Source of the DNA: CADEFX01 sp050260355
Lineage (GTDB): Bacteria; Pseudomonadota; Alphaproteobacteria; Rhizobiales; Hyphomicrobiaceae
NCBI GenBank assembly: GCA_050260355.1
Contig: JBLNBZ010000147.1
Span: 62,001 to 126,000 of the forward strand
Length of the DNA: 64,000 bases
Reading direction: 5' to 3'
The position numbers and the translations under genes are program-made. A model generated the notes under the pieces. It was not told where the DNA came from. It searched no databases and worked only from the letters and a program-made list of their open reading frames with translations. Of the stretch, positions 15,172 through 23,771 are shown piece by piece; within the stretch, counting starts at the first letter, position 1, and every line of letters begins with the position of its first letter.

Positions 15172-15246
15172 TGGTGGGCACGACAGGGATCGAACCTGTG
15201 ACCCCTCCCGTGTGAAGGGAGTGCTCTACCGCTGAGCTACGCGCCC
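15172..15246 (-). tRNA. tRNA-Val (anticodon CAC)
   Basis: Read on the minus strand it folds into a cloverleaf. The 5' acceptor GGGCGCG pairs with CGTGCCC near the 3' end (one G-U). The D arm is GTAGCTCAGCGGTAGAGC, the anticodon stem CTCCC/GGGAG has loop TTCACAC giving anticodon CAC, and the T arm contains GGTTCGATCC. The CCA end is encoded (15172-15174). No copy of its 3' end is visible elsewhere in the window, so there is no sign of an integrated element using it. Confidence 0.95.
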
Positions 15247-15290
15247 GTCCGGATGGATTGACCTCATATGCTGGGCCACGGCGAGACCTG

Positions 15291-16319
15291 TCAAGCGCCT
15301 CCGCCCGTCTTCGGAAAGCGCCCCTCGACCGGGTAGCCCGGGTCGGTGTACCCGGGTGTCGAGGGGTGGCCGGGCCTGACGAGGCTGTCGACCAGCGCCT
15401 CGTCCTCTGGCGTCCACGCGTAGTCGAGGGCGCCGAGATAGCCGGTCCACTGCTCAAAGGTCCGCGGTCCCGCGATGACCGACGTGATGGCCTGGTTGTT
15501 GAGCACCCAGGCAGCGGCAAACTGAACGAGCGTGATGCCCTTCTTCTCGGCGTGCGCTTTGAGCCTCTGGGCGATCTGCAGCGATTCCGGCCGCCACTCG
15601 GTCTCCAGCATGCGCCGGTCGTTGCGGCCGGCACGCGTGTCGGGCGGCGCGTTGCTGCCGGGCTGGTATTTGCCGGACAGCACGCCGCGCGCGATGGGAC
15701 TGTAGGAGGCAACGCCGAGCCCCGAGGCTCTGGCAGCCGGCAGCACCTCGACCTCGGGCATGCGGTTCATGAGATTGTAGTAGGGCTGCAGCACGATCGG
15801 CCTGGGCGCGCCCACGTCGCGGCACGCCGTCATGATCGTCGGGATGTGCCAGGCGCGGACGTTGGAAAGGCCCCAATAGCGCAGCTTGCCGGCGCGTATG
15901 AGGTCGCCGAAGGTGTCGGCCACATCCTCCCAGGGCACGTTCGGGTCGACGCGATGGATGTAATGGATGTCGATATGATCGAGGCCCAGGCGCTTCAGCG
16001 ACGCATCGACCGCGGAAATCATGTGCCGGCGTGAGAGGCCGCGGTCGTTGGGGCCGGGTCCGGTCGGCTGCGCCAGCTTGCTGGCGAGGATCCAATGGTC
16101 GCGCTTGGCCTTGATGATCTTGCCTGTGACCTCCTCGGATCGGCCCTTCTCGTAGACGTTAGCGGTGTCGATGAAGTTGACCCCGTTGTCGGCGGCGTGA
16201 TCGGCGATGCGCTGCGCCTCTGCTTCCGGTGTCGGACCGCCGAACGTCATGGTGCCGACGCACAACTCTGAAACCTTGAGGCCGCTGCGACCTAGCACGC
16301 GCATCTTCATCTGAGCCAT
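15291..16319 (-). CDS. Aldo/keto reductase
   Basis: A 342-residue NADPH-dependent oxidoreductase of the TIM-barrel aldo/keto reductase superfamily, of the subgroup with the voltage-gated channel beta subunits. Catalytic residues are visible as D51/Y56 (FIDTANVYEKGRSEE), a lysine in ILASKLAQPTG and a histidine in DIHYIHRVD. The late motif SVIAGPRTFEQW binds the cofactor. The ATG at 16319 is preceded by GAGG at seven bases. The substrate is unknown. It is not in an obvious operon; the tRNA lies downstream. Confidence 0.85.
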   Translation of the reverse strand: MAQMKMRVLGRSGLKVSELCVGTMTFGGPTPEAEAQRIADHAADNGVNFIDTANVYEKGRSEEVTGKIIKAKRDHWILASKLAQPTGPGPNDRGLSRRHMISAVDASLKRLGLDHIDIHYIHRVDPNVPWEDVADTFGDLIRAGKLRYWGLSNVRAWHIPTIMTACRDVGAPRPIVLQPYYNLMNRMPEVEVLPAARASGLGVASYSPIARGVLSGKYQPGSNAPPDTRAGRNDRRMLETEWRPESLQIAQRLKAHAEKKGITLVQFAAAWVLNNQAITSVIAGPRTFEQWTGYLGALDYAWTPEDEALVDSLVRPGHPSTPGYTDPGYPVEGRFPKTGGGA

Positions 16320-16407
16320 GACAATGCCTCACGGGTTCGGGGATGCCGCCATGATCGTGGCGGCTCGCGGCGTTGGCAAGGATTGATCGTGCGGCGCGCG
16401 GGGTGAC

Positions 16408-16635
16408 TCAGACCGCACGCCTGATCAAGAAGCGGTAGACCCCGTCTGTCTCGGCCTGCTCGAGGATCTCGTGGCTCGTCTGGCGACAAAACGAGTCGAA
16501 GTCGGCACCGGAGCCGGGATCGGTCGCCAGGACCTCAAGCGTGCCCCCGACCGGCACCTCCTGGATGGCCTTCTTGAGCTTCAGGATTGGCAGCGGGCAG
16601 TTGAGACCCTTCGTATCGAGCAGCTTGTCCGCCAT
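16408..16635 (-). CDS. tusA: TusA-type sulfur carrier protein
   Basis: A 75-residue protein that carries sulfur as a persulfide. The CPxP motif is present with the active cysteine at residue 13 (KGLNCPLPILKLKKAI). TusA proteins shuttle sulfane sulfur in tRNA thiolation and, in sulfur oxidisers, feed the dissimilatory pathway. I start at the ATG at 16635, typical for family length; an ATG at 16674 would add 13 residues. It is monocistronic on the minus strand, with a candidate operator at 16708 upstream. The presence of TsuA, Apr and Qmo genes in the same region favours a dissimilatory or sulfur-trafficking role. Confidence 0.88.
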   Translation of the reverse strand: MADKLLDTKGLNCPLPILKLKKAIQEVPVGGTLEVLATDPGSGADFDSFCRQTSHEILEQAETDGVYRFLIRRAV

Positions 16636-16707
16636 CGCCGCCGTCTCTATCTCCACGCCCGAATGCGTGTCCATCCCGGTACTATCCGCGCGTGCTCATA
16701 TCAACAG

Positions 16708-16723
16708 GTTCGTATACTTGAAT
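16708..16723. promoter_or_regulatory. Candidate operator upstream of tusA
   Basis: GTTC-N8-GAAT, one mismatch from ATTC-N8-GAAT, about 73 bases upstream of the preferred tusA start (minus strand) and 177 bases before the RND gene (plus strand). It is part of the set with 1782, 3839 and 10449. Confidence 0.4.
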
Positions 16724-16899
16724 GCGACAAATGGCTTGATCGGGCCGAGTCCGATGCCGTGTCAGTGCTTGCGGTGGTCCCGGGACCGTTGCAGCATCCG
16801 CGCCTTGCGTGATTCCGGGCTTGTTCGCGGACGGGGGGCTGTGGCGCCGGCCACGGTGGCCGCAGTGACGGGGCGCAGACCCCGCGGAATGGGGAAGAG

Positions 16900-19269
16900 A
16901 TGGCTGGCCTAGATGTCTTGAAGCCGGACGGACCCAAGGACGCCTTCGCTTCCACGTTGGGGCTGGAGCGCTTGGGCCTCGTGGGGCTCAAGTCACCGTC
17001 TTTTGCCGCAGCCCTCATTATTCTGATGAGCGTGGGCGCTCTCCTGGGCTTGTTGCGCCTTAAAGTGGATGATTCGCTGTCCGAGCTCTTCCGCACCAAC
17101 ACGCCAGAGTTCCACCAGTACGAAGAGATCGATCGGCGCTTTCCCTCGAGCGAGTACGACGTGCTGGTGGTGGTCGAGGGACCTGATCTCCTGAAGCGGC
17201 CCCAGCTCGAGGCCTTCTCGCAGACCATTGTCGATCTGCAGCTCGCGGACGGCGTCAACGGCCTGGTCTCCATGCTGTCGGCACGCGGCAAGCCGGATGC
17301 GACAGGGTACGCAGCGCCCATCGTCCCCGATCCGATGCCGGAGGGAGCCGCATACGACGCGGTCATTCAGCAGCTCAGGGACAATGACATCGTCAAAGGC
17401 AAATTCCTGTCGCCTGACGGCACGCTGGCTTTGGCCGTCATCGCGTTGGATCGGCATCTCGTGCAGGAAAGGGGTGCGAAAGAGGTTATCGGCAACATCC
17501 GCGAGACGGCGGAGAAGGGCCTGGAGGGTTCGGGCCTCAAGGTGCAGCTCACCGGCGCACCCGTTATGCAGCTCGAGATTCGCAATGCGGTGGAGCGCGA
17601 CCAGATCGTTTACAACGGCCTAGGGCTGCTGTTCGGCGCCATCATCGCAGTGATCTTCTTCCGGCGCGTGTCGCTGATGCTGGTGGCGGCCGTGCCGCCG
17701 GTGCTGGCAGTGCTGTGGTCGTTGGGGTTGCTTGGCTGGCTGGATTTTCGGCTCAACCTGTTCCTCAACGTCATGACGCCGCTGGTCATGGTGATGGGCT
17801 TTGCCGACAGCATGCAGATGGTTTCTGCCATCCGCATCCGGTTGCGCGAAGGTGATAGCCGCGCCGAGGCGATGCGCTTTGCGGTCCGCGTCGTGGGGCC
17901 GGCGTGTGTGCTCGCGCACGGCACTGCGCTGTTGTCCTTCCTGGCGTTGCTATTCTCGCAGTCCGGGCTCATTCGCACGTTTGGGCTTGCCGGCTCGCTC
18001 TCGGTGGTCATCTCCTTCGTCGCCGTAATCCTTGTTCTGCCGGTGTTGGGCCTCCTGTTCATTCGTAACGAGGCCAAACTCGCCAGAGCGCGCTCGCCGG
18101 CGGATGCTCTGATGGACGGCCTCGGCGCGTTCGTTGGCTGGATCGTGGACCGGGTGGTCCACCACGCATTCTTGACGACGTTCATTGCGATCGTGGCGTT
18201 TCTGCTGTGCGGATACGGCTATCTGCAACTCGAGCCCCGCTACCGGCTCGCGGATCAGGTGCCCGACCGCGAGCAGGCGCTGAACGCGACCGGCCGGCTC
18301 GACGAAAAGCTCACGGGCGCCAGTCCTGTGCATATCATGATCGAGTGGAAGGGCGGACAGTCCTTGTTTGCACCGCGCACTCTGGAGGTGATCCAGAAGG
18401 CGCACGAGGTGCTCGAGCAGCAGGCCGGTCTTGGCAACGTGTGGTCGCTCGAGAGCCTGCGGCGCTGGCTGCGTGAGGCCGGTGACGATCGCATCGAGAC
18501 CGTGAAGAAGTACGTCGGCATTCTGCCCGAGCACCTGGTGCAGCGGTTCATCACCAAGGAGCAGGACGCAGTGCTGGTAACCGGCAGGCTGCCCGACATC
18601 GATTCCAGCCGCATTCTCCCTGTGGTGGAGAAGATCGACCATGCACTCGACGCCGTGCGCAAGGCCTACCCCGAGTACACCATCTCGGTCACAGGCTTGC
18701 CCGCGATTGCGGCGCGCAACAGTGCGCGCATGATCTCACAGCTCAACGAGGCATTGCCGATCTGCGTGGCGTTCGCAGCCGTGTTGCTGGGCCTTGCCTT
18801 CCGCTCCGTCTTCGTGGCCTTCGTCAGCTTGCTGCCGGGGTTCTTTCCGGTTGCGGCGTCCGGCGCGGTGCTGTGGCTCAAGGGAGACGGGCTCGAGTTC
18901 GCATCGGTGGTGGCACTCCTGGTTGTGTTCGGACTGGCAATCGATGCGCTGATTCACTTTTTCAATCGGCTGCGGATCGAGGAACGCCACGAGCCCCGGG
19001 CCGACCTGGCGATTCGGCGGGCTCGTGTGCTCGTCGGGCCGGCCATCATTCTCACCACGATCGTGCTGGCCTTCGGCCTCGGCGTGACGGTGTTCTCGGA
19101 TCTGCCGTCTCTGCGCACGTTCGGATTCGTGTGCGGCACGACGCTGATGGCTTCGCTCGTGGCCGACCTGGTCTTTCTGCCTGCCCTCATCATGCTGGTG
19201 CGGAAGGTGTGGCCGTCGCGACAACAGGTCTCCGAGGCGGCTGCGGCGGATCGCCCCTCGGGCGGCTGA
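16900..19269 (+). CDS. RND/MMPL-family exporter
   Basis: A 789-residue inner-membrane protein with two repeats, each an N-terminal helix, a soluble loop domain and a block of five helices. The first block is around residues 235-395 and the second around 615-770. The lipid-exporter (MMPL/HpnN-like) layout fits better than the drug-pump AcrB type, which is over 1000 residues. Motif-like segments include VMGFADSMQMVSA in block one and VFGLAIDALIHFFNRLR in block two. The substrate is unknown; hydrophobic or lipid substrates, such as hopanoids, are typical for this class. The ATG at 16900 follows GGGGAAGAG. Nested hairpins at 16841-16884 lie just upstream. Confidence 0.82.
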   Translation: MAGLDVLKPDGPKDAFASTLGLERLGLVGLKSPSFAAALIILMSVGALLGLLRLKVDDSLSELFRTNTPEFHQYEEIDRRFPSSEYDVLVVVEGPDLLKRPQLEAFSQTIVDLQLADGVNGLVSMLSARGKPDATGYAAPIVPDPMPEGAAYDAVIQQLRDNDIVKGKFLSPDGTLALAVIALDRHLVQERGAKEVIGNIRETAEKGLEGSGLKVQLTGAPVMQLEIRNAVERDQIVYNGLGLLFGAIIAVIFFRRVSLMLVAAVPPVLAVLWSLGLLGWLDFRLNLFLNVMTPLVMVMGFADSMQMVSAIRIRLREGDSRAEAMRFAVRVVGPACVLAHGTALLSFLALLFSQSGLIRTFGLAGSLSVVISFVAVILVLPVLGLLFIRNEAKLARARSPADALMDGLGAFVGWIVDRVVHHAFLTTFIAIVAFLLCGYGYLQLEPRYRLADQVPDREQALNATGRLDEKLTGASPVHIMIEWKGGQSLFAPRTLEVIQKAHEVLEQQAGLGNVWSLESLRRWLREAGDDRIETVKKYVGILPEHLVQRFITKEQDAVLVTGRLPDIDSSRILPVVEKIDHALDAVRKAYPEYTISVTGLPAIAARNSARMISQLNEALPICVAFAAVLLGLAFRSVFVAFVSLLPGFFPVAASGAVLWLKGDGLEFASVVALLVVFGLAIDALIHFFNRLRIEERHEPRADLAIRRARVLVGPAIILTTIVLAFGLGVTVFSDLPSLRTFGFVCGTTLMASLVADLVFLPALIMLVRKVWPSRQQVSEAAAADRPSGG

Positions 19270-19346
19270 GGCTGGGGCCAAGCTTGTAGCCTGGCGCTCT
19301 GCTCACTAGTGTTGGGCTCATCCAGGGAAATCGATGGGGGTCGAGC

Positions 19347-19874
19347 ATGCTGGACTGGAACACGTTCTACCAGCTCGCCAACATGTTGAAGGGCTATGCG
19401 CTGGCAATCGGCGTCGCCGTTGCGATCGGCTTCGTATGTGCCTGGTGGGCGCATCGTCAGCGCGAGCACAAGGAGGAGCGGGGTGCGAGGGCGCGAGCTG
19501 CGTTCGGGCGGCATCTGCAGCTTGCTCTGCTTCATCCTGAGCTTGCCGAGCCGGTTCTCGGCGGCCCGGCCGAGATGGTCCGCTATAAGTTGTTCGTCGC
19601 CAACCTGCTGGCGGTCGCCGATGAGATTCTCATTCTTGCGCCCGAGACCACCTGGCGTGAGACGCTTCTCCGCCAGCTCATTCCGCACCGGTCGTACCTT
19701 GCCAGCCGGGAGTTCCAGGACGCGAGCTATCGCGACTGCACGCCCGAGGTCCGCTCCTTGATCGACCAGGTCGCGCGCAGCACCGGCGCCGCCCGGGTGG
19801 TCCCATATCCGGAGGGGGCGGCCCGGCCTGCGGAACCGCTGCGACAATCAGGACCGCGTGCAAACATCGGTTGA
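19347..19874 (+). CDS. Single-pass membrane protein of unknown function
   Basis: A 175-residue protein with one N-terminal transmembrane helix (about residues 15-35, YALAIGVAVAIGFVCAWWAH), then a basic stretch and a mostly helical cytoplasmic domain. No family is recognised. It lies 77 bases after the RND gene on the same strand and may be cotranscribed. The 178 bases downstream, up to nuoG, show no gene. It sits directly at the point where nuoF would be expected in the usual complex I cluster. Confidence 0.65.
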   Translation: MLDWNTFYQLANMLKGYALAIGVAVAIGFVCAWWAHRQREHKEERGARARAAFGRHLQLALLHPELAEPVLGGPAEMVRYKLFVANLLAVADEILILAPETTWRETLLRQLIPHRSYLASREFQDASYRDCTPEVRSLIDQVARSTGAARVVPYPEGAARPAEPLRQSGPRANIG

Positions 19875-20052
19875 GACCGGTGAGCGAACGATGTAGACGC
19901 TCTGCTCCAGGTGTGTTGCTCCGCTGGCGCCCACCCTATGCTGGCGGAATATGGTGGCGAACGCAGCAATGCGCGGAACATGACGGGCGGGATCGACAGC
20001 CGGAGCTGATCTGGCTGGCGCTGCCGTCTTGGCGTGTTGTCAGAGGCACGAA

Positions 20053-22161
20053 ATGCCGAAGAAGTTGATCATCGACGGTGACGAGATCGAGGTCGAGGAC
20101 GGAATCACGCTGATCCAGGCCTGCGAGCAGGCAGGCGTCGAGATCCCACGGTTCTGCTACCATGAGCGCCTGTCGATCGCCGGAAACTGCCGCATGTGCC
20201 TTGTCGAGGTGCAAGGCATGCCCAAGCCGGTCGCGTCCTGCGCCATGGGCGTCAACGATCTGCCGCCCAACAAGGATGGTAGCCCGAAGGTCATCCACAC
20301 GCGCACGCCCATGGTCAAGAAGGCGCGTGAAGGCGTGATGGAGTTCCTGCTGATCAACCATCCGCTGGACTGTCCGATCTGCGATCAGGGCGGCGAGTGC
20401 GATCTGCAGGACCAGGCCATGGCCTACGGCGTCGGCGGCTCGCGCTTCCACGAAAACAAGCGGGCCGTCGAGGAAAAGTATCTCGGACCGCTGATCAAGA
20501 CGTTCATGAACCGGTGCATCCAGTGCACGCGCTGCGTCAGGTTCATGGCGGAGGTTGCCGGCGTCGAGGAGCTGGGCGCCATCGGCCGCGGCGAGGACAT
20601 GGAGATCACGACCTATCTCGAGCGCGGGATGCTGTCGGAGATGTCGGCCAACGCGACGGATCTGTGCCCGGTCGGCGCCCTGACGCATCGGCCGTGGGCG
20701 TTCATCTATCGCCCCTGGGAGCTACGCAAGACCGAGACCATCGACGTCATGGACGCGATGGGCGCCTCGATCCGCGTCGATGCGCGCGGGCGCGAGGTGC
20801 AGCGCATCCTGCCGCGCAATCATGACGGCGTGAACGAGGAGTGGATCTCCGACAAGACTCGCTTCGTGGCCGACGGTCTGCGCACGCAGCGTCTCGACCG
20901 TCCCTACGTTCGGCGTAATAGTCGGTTGACGCCGGTTGACTGGGATGAGGCGCTGGCCGTCGTGGCCGCAAGACTGAAGGCGACCGCACCGGCCCGGATC
21001 GGCGCGATCGCGGGCGACCTTGCAGGTGCCGAGGAGATGTTTGCGCTCAAAGACCTTCTCGGGCGGCTCGGCGTCACGAATCTCGACTGTCGCCAGGACG
21101 GGGCCAAGCTCGACCCCGGTCTCGGGCGCGCCAGCTATCTGTTCAACTCGACGATTGCGGGACTGGAGCAGGCCGACGCGATCCTGCTTGTGGGCACCAA
21201 TCCGCGGCTCGAGGCGCCGGTGCTCAATTCCCGCATCAGGAAACGTTGGAACCGGGGCGGCCTCACGGTTGGCGTGATCGGGGAGCGCACTGCGCTGACC
21301 TATCCGGCTGATTATCTCGGCGCAGGACCGCAGACGCTGCGCGACGTGGCCGAGGGCAAGCATCCGTTCTCTGGCGTGCTGCGGCAGGCGAAGTATCCGG
21401 TCGTCATCGTGGGGGCCGCAGCGGCCGCTCGCGCCGATGGGGCCGGCGTGCTTGCCCTTGCGGCGCGGATTGCAAGGGACGCGGTTCAAGGCAAGGAGGC
21501 GGGCTGGAACGCATTCAACGTCCTGCACACCGCCGCCTCGCGCGTGGCAGGTCTCGATCTCGGGTTTCTGCCGGCCGCGGGCGGGCTAGACCTTGCCGGC
21601 ATGCTCGATGCCGCCGGGAAGGAGGCGCTGGACACGGTCTGGCTGCTCGGCGCGGATGAGCTCGACATGAGCCGCCTCGGCAAGGCGTTTGTCATCTACC
21701 AGGGCAGTCACGGAGATGCCGGCGCGCATCGTGCCGACGTCATCCTGCCAGCGGCGGCCTACACGGAAAAGAGCGCGACCTACGCCAATTTCGAGGGGCG
21801 CGCGCAGGTGACGACTAAGGCTGTGTTCCCGCCCGGCGATGCCAAGGAGGATTGGGCGATCGTGCGTGCGCTGTCCGGCGTAATGGGACAGACCTTGCCC
21901 TACGACAACCTCGCGGCTTTGCGCGCCGCCATGTACAAGTCGGTGCCCGGCCTTGCCAGGATCGATGCCGTCGAAGCCGCTGCCCCGGCGGGTGTGGAAG
22001 CGCTCGCCGCGCGTGGCGGCAGCGTGGGCAGCGAGCCGTTCGTGGGCGCGATCCGAGACTTCTATATGACCAATCCGATCGCCCGTGCCTCGGCTGTCAT
22101 GGCTGAGATGAGCGCGCTGAAGAAAACCTCGGAGCAGGGAGCTACGGGAACGCATGGATAG
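20053..22161 (+). CDS. nuoG: NADH-quinone oxidoreductase subunit G
   Basis: Largest peripheral-arm subunit of complex I. The 702-residue protein carries the N-terminal [2Fe-2S] domain (FCYHERLSIAGNCRMCLVEV), the His/Cys cluster in HPLDCPICDQGGECDLQDQ, the tandem cluster motif CIQCTRCVRF with CPVGAL, and a molybdopterin-oxidoreductase-like C-terminal domain. The ATG at 20053 has AGAGG six bases upstream. It is the first nuo gene in this window, although nuoA-F normally precede it in alphaproteobacteria. It overlaps nuoH by eight bases. Confidence 0.95.
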   Translation: MPKKLIIDGDEIEVEDGITLIQACEQAGVEIPRFCYHERLSIAGNCRMCLVEVQGMPKPVASCAMGVNDLPPNKDGSPKVIHTRTPMVKKAREGVMEFLLINHPLDCPICDQGGECDLQDQAMAYGVGGSRFHENKRAVEEKYLGPLIKTFMNRCIQCTRCVRFMAEVAGVEELGAIGRGEDMEITTYLERGMLSEMSANATDLCPVGALTHRPWAFIYRPWELRKTETIDVMDAMGASIRVDARGREVQRILPRNHDGVNEEWISDKTRFVADGLRTQRLDRPYVRRNSRLTPVDWDEALAVVAARLKATAPARIGAIAGDLAGAEEMFALKDLLGRLGVTNLDCRQDGAKLDPGLGRASYLFNSTIAGLEQADAILLVGTNPRLEAPVLNSRIRKRWNRGGLTVGVIGERTALTYPADYLGAGPQTLRDVAEGKHPFSGVLRQAKYPVVIVGAAAAARADGAGVLALAARIARDAVQGKEAGWNAFNVLHTAASRVAGLDLGFLPAAGGLDLAGMLDAAGKEALDTVWLLGADELDMSRLGKAFVIYQGSHGDAGAHRADVILPAAAYTEKSATYANFEGRAQVTTKAVFPPGDAKEDWAIVRALSGVMGQTLPYDNLAALRAAMYKSVPGLARIDAVEAAAPAGVEALAARGGSVGSEPFVGAIRDFYMTNPIARASAVMAEMSALKKTSEQGATGTHG

Positions 22162-23230
22162 CGCCTGGTCCTGGGCCGAGATCTGGCAGGGCTACGTGTG
22201 GCCGCTGCTCGTCATGGCGTTCTGGAGCGTGCTGCTGCTCGTCATACTCCTGATCCTGGTGGCGTTCCTGCTGCTGCTCGACCGCAAGGTCTGGGCCGCT
22301 GTGCAGCTGCGCCGTGGCCCCAACGTAGTTGGGCCCTTCGGACTGTTGCAATCGTTCGCTGACCTGCTGAAGTTCGTGCTGAAGGAGCCGGTGATTCCAT
22401 CCGGCGCGGACAAGGGCGTTTTCCTGCTCGCGCCGCTCGTGACCGCGGTGCTGGCGTTGTCGGCCTGGGCCGTCATTCCCGTGTCGGAGAACGGCTGGGG
22501 CAAATGGGTGATCTCAGACCTGAATGTCGGGATCTTGTATCTGTTCGCGATCTCCTCGCTCGGCGTTTACGGCGTTATCATGGGTGGATGGGCGTCGAAC
22601 TCGAAGTATCCCTTCCTCGGCGCCCTGCGCTCCGCGGCGCAGATGGTCTCCTACGAGGTTTCCATCGGCTTCGTCATCATCACCGTGTTGCTGTGCGTAG
22701 GCTCGCTCAACATGAGCGATATCGTCAACGCGCAGAAGAGCGGCATCGGGACACGGCTCGGGATGCCGAACTCGCTCCTTGACTGGCACTGGCTGCCGCT
22801 GCTGCCGATGTTCGTGGTGTTCTTCATCTCGGCCATGGCCGAGACCAATCGCCCGCCGTTCGATCTGGTGGAGGCAGAGTCGGAGCTCGTCGCAGGCTTC
22901 ATGGTGGAATATTCCTCCACCCCCTACCTGCTGTTCATGCTGGGCGAGTACGTCGCCATCGTCACGATGTGCGCCCTGATGACCCTGCTGTTCCTGGGAG
23001 GCTGGCTGCCACCGATCGACCTGCCGCCGTTCAATTGGGTGCCGGGGGTCTTCTGGTTCCTGATCAAGCTCACGTTCTTCTTCTTCATGATCGCCATGGT
23101 GAAAGCGATGGTGCCGCGCTATCGCTACGACCAGCTCATGCGTCTCGGCTGGAAGGTGTTCCTGCCGCTGTCGCTGATCATGGTCGTGCTGGTGGCCGGC
23201 GTCCTCCACTACGGCGGCTTCTCGGGTTAG
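22154..23230 (+). CDS. nuoH: NADH-quinone oxidoreductase subunit H
   Basis: A 358-residue membrane subunit at the quinone-binding junction of complex I. Family hallmarks are LLDRKVWAAVQLRRGPNVVG, LRSAAQMVSYEV and ETNRPPFDLVEAESELVAGF. Eight or more transmembrane helices are visible. It overlaps nuoG by eight bases and is followed four bases later by nuoI, consistent with tight translational coupling in the operon. Confidence 0.96.
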   Translation: MDSAWSWAEIWQGYVWPLLVMAFWSVLLLVILLILVAFLLLLDRKVWAAVQLRRGPNVVGPFGLLQSFADLLKFVLKEPVIPSGADKGVFLLAPLVTAVLALSAWAVIPVSENGWGKWVISDLNVGILYLFAISSLGVYGVIMGGWASNSKYPFLGALRSAAQMVSYEVSIGFVIITVLLCVGSLNMSDIVNAQKSGIGTRLGMPNSLLDWHWLPLLPMFVVFFISAMAETNRPPFDLVEAESELVAGFMVEYSSTPYLLFMLGEYVAIVTMCALMTLLFLGGWLPPIDLPPFNWVPGVFWFLIKLTFFFFMIAMVKAMVPRYRYDQLMRLGWKVFLPLSLIMVVLVAGVLHYGGFSG

Positions 23231-23234
23231 GATC

Positions 23235-23732
23235 ATGTCCATGGCCGCTGTCGCAAACACCATCAAGTCGCTGTTCCTGACGGAGTTTATCTCCGCGTTC
23301 GTCCTGAGCATGCGCTATTTCTTCGCGCCCAAGAAGACGCTCAACTACCCGTTCGAGAAGGGGCCGCTCAGCCCTCGCTTCCGTGGCGAGCATGCGCAGC
23401 GGCGCTATCCCAACGGCGAGGAGCGGTGTATTGCCTGCAAGCTGTGCGAGGCGATCTGTCCGGCGCAGGCGATCACGATCGAGGCAGGTCCACGGCGCAA
23501 CGACGGCACGCGCCGCACCACGCGCTACGACATCGACATGGTGAAGTGCATCTACTGCGGATTGTGCCAGGAGGCCTGCCCGGTGGACGCCATCGTCGAG
23601 GGGCCGAACTTCGAGTTCGCGGCCGAGACGCGCGAGGAGCTCTACTACAACAAGGAGCGGCTCCTCGCGAACGGCGATCGCTGGGAGCGCGAGATCGCCA
23701 AGAACATTGCGCTCGATGCGCCCTACCGGTGA
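23235..23732 (+). CDS. nuoI: NADH-quinone oxidoreductase subunit I
   Basis: A 165-residue ferredoxin-like subunit carrying clusters N6a and N6b. Two CX2CX2CX3CP motifs are present (CIACKLCEAICP and CIYCGLCQEACP). The N-terminal amphipathic region anchors it to the membrane arm. The alphaproteobacterial and mitochondrial form is recognised by FRGEHAQRRYPNGEERCIAC. The ATG is at 23235. Confidence 0.96.
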   Translation: MSMAAVANTIKSLFLTEFISAFVLSMRYFFAPKKTLNYPFEKGPLSPRFRGEHAQRRYPNGEERCIACKLCEAICPAQAITIEAGPRRNDGTRRTTRYDIDMVKCIYCGLCQEACPVDAIVEGPNFEFAAETREELYYNKERLLANGDRWEREIAKNIALDAPYR

Positions 23733-23771
23733 GAGCGCTGCGCGGAGGATCGACGGAGCAGGAATGACGCG

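Noticed and set aside
15172..15246. tRNA-Val as an integration site for the sulfur island
   Set aside because: No integrase gene and no second copy of the tRNA 3' end in the window.
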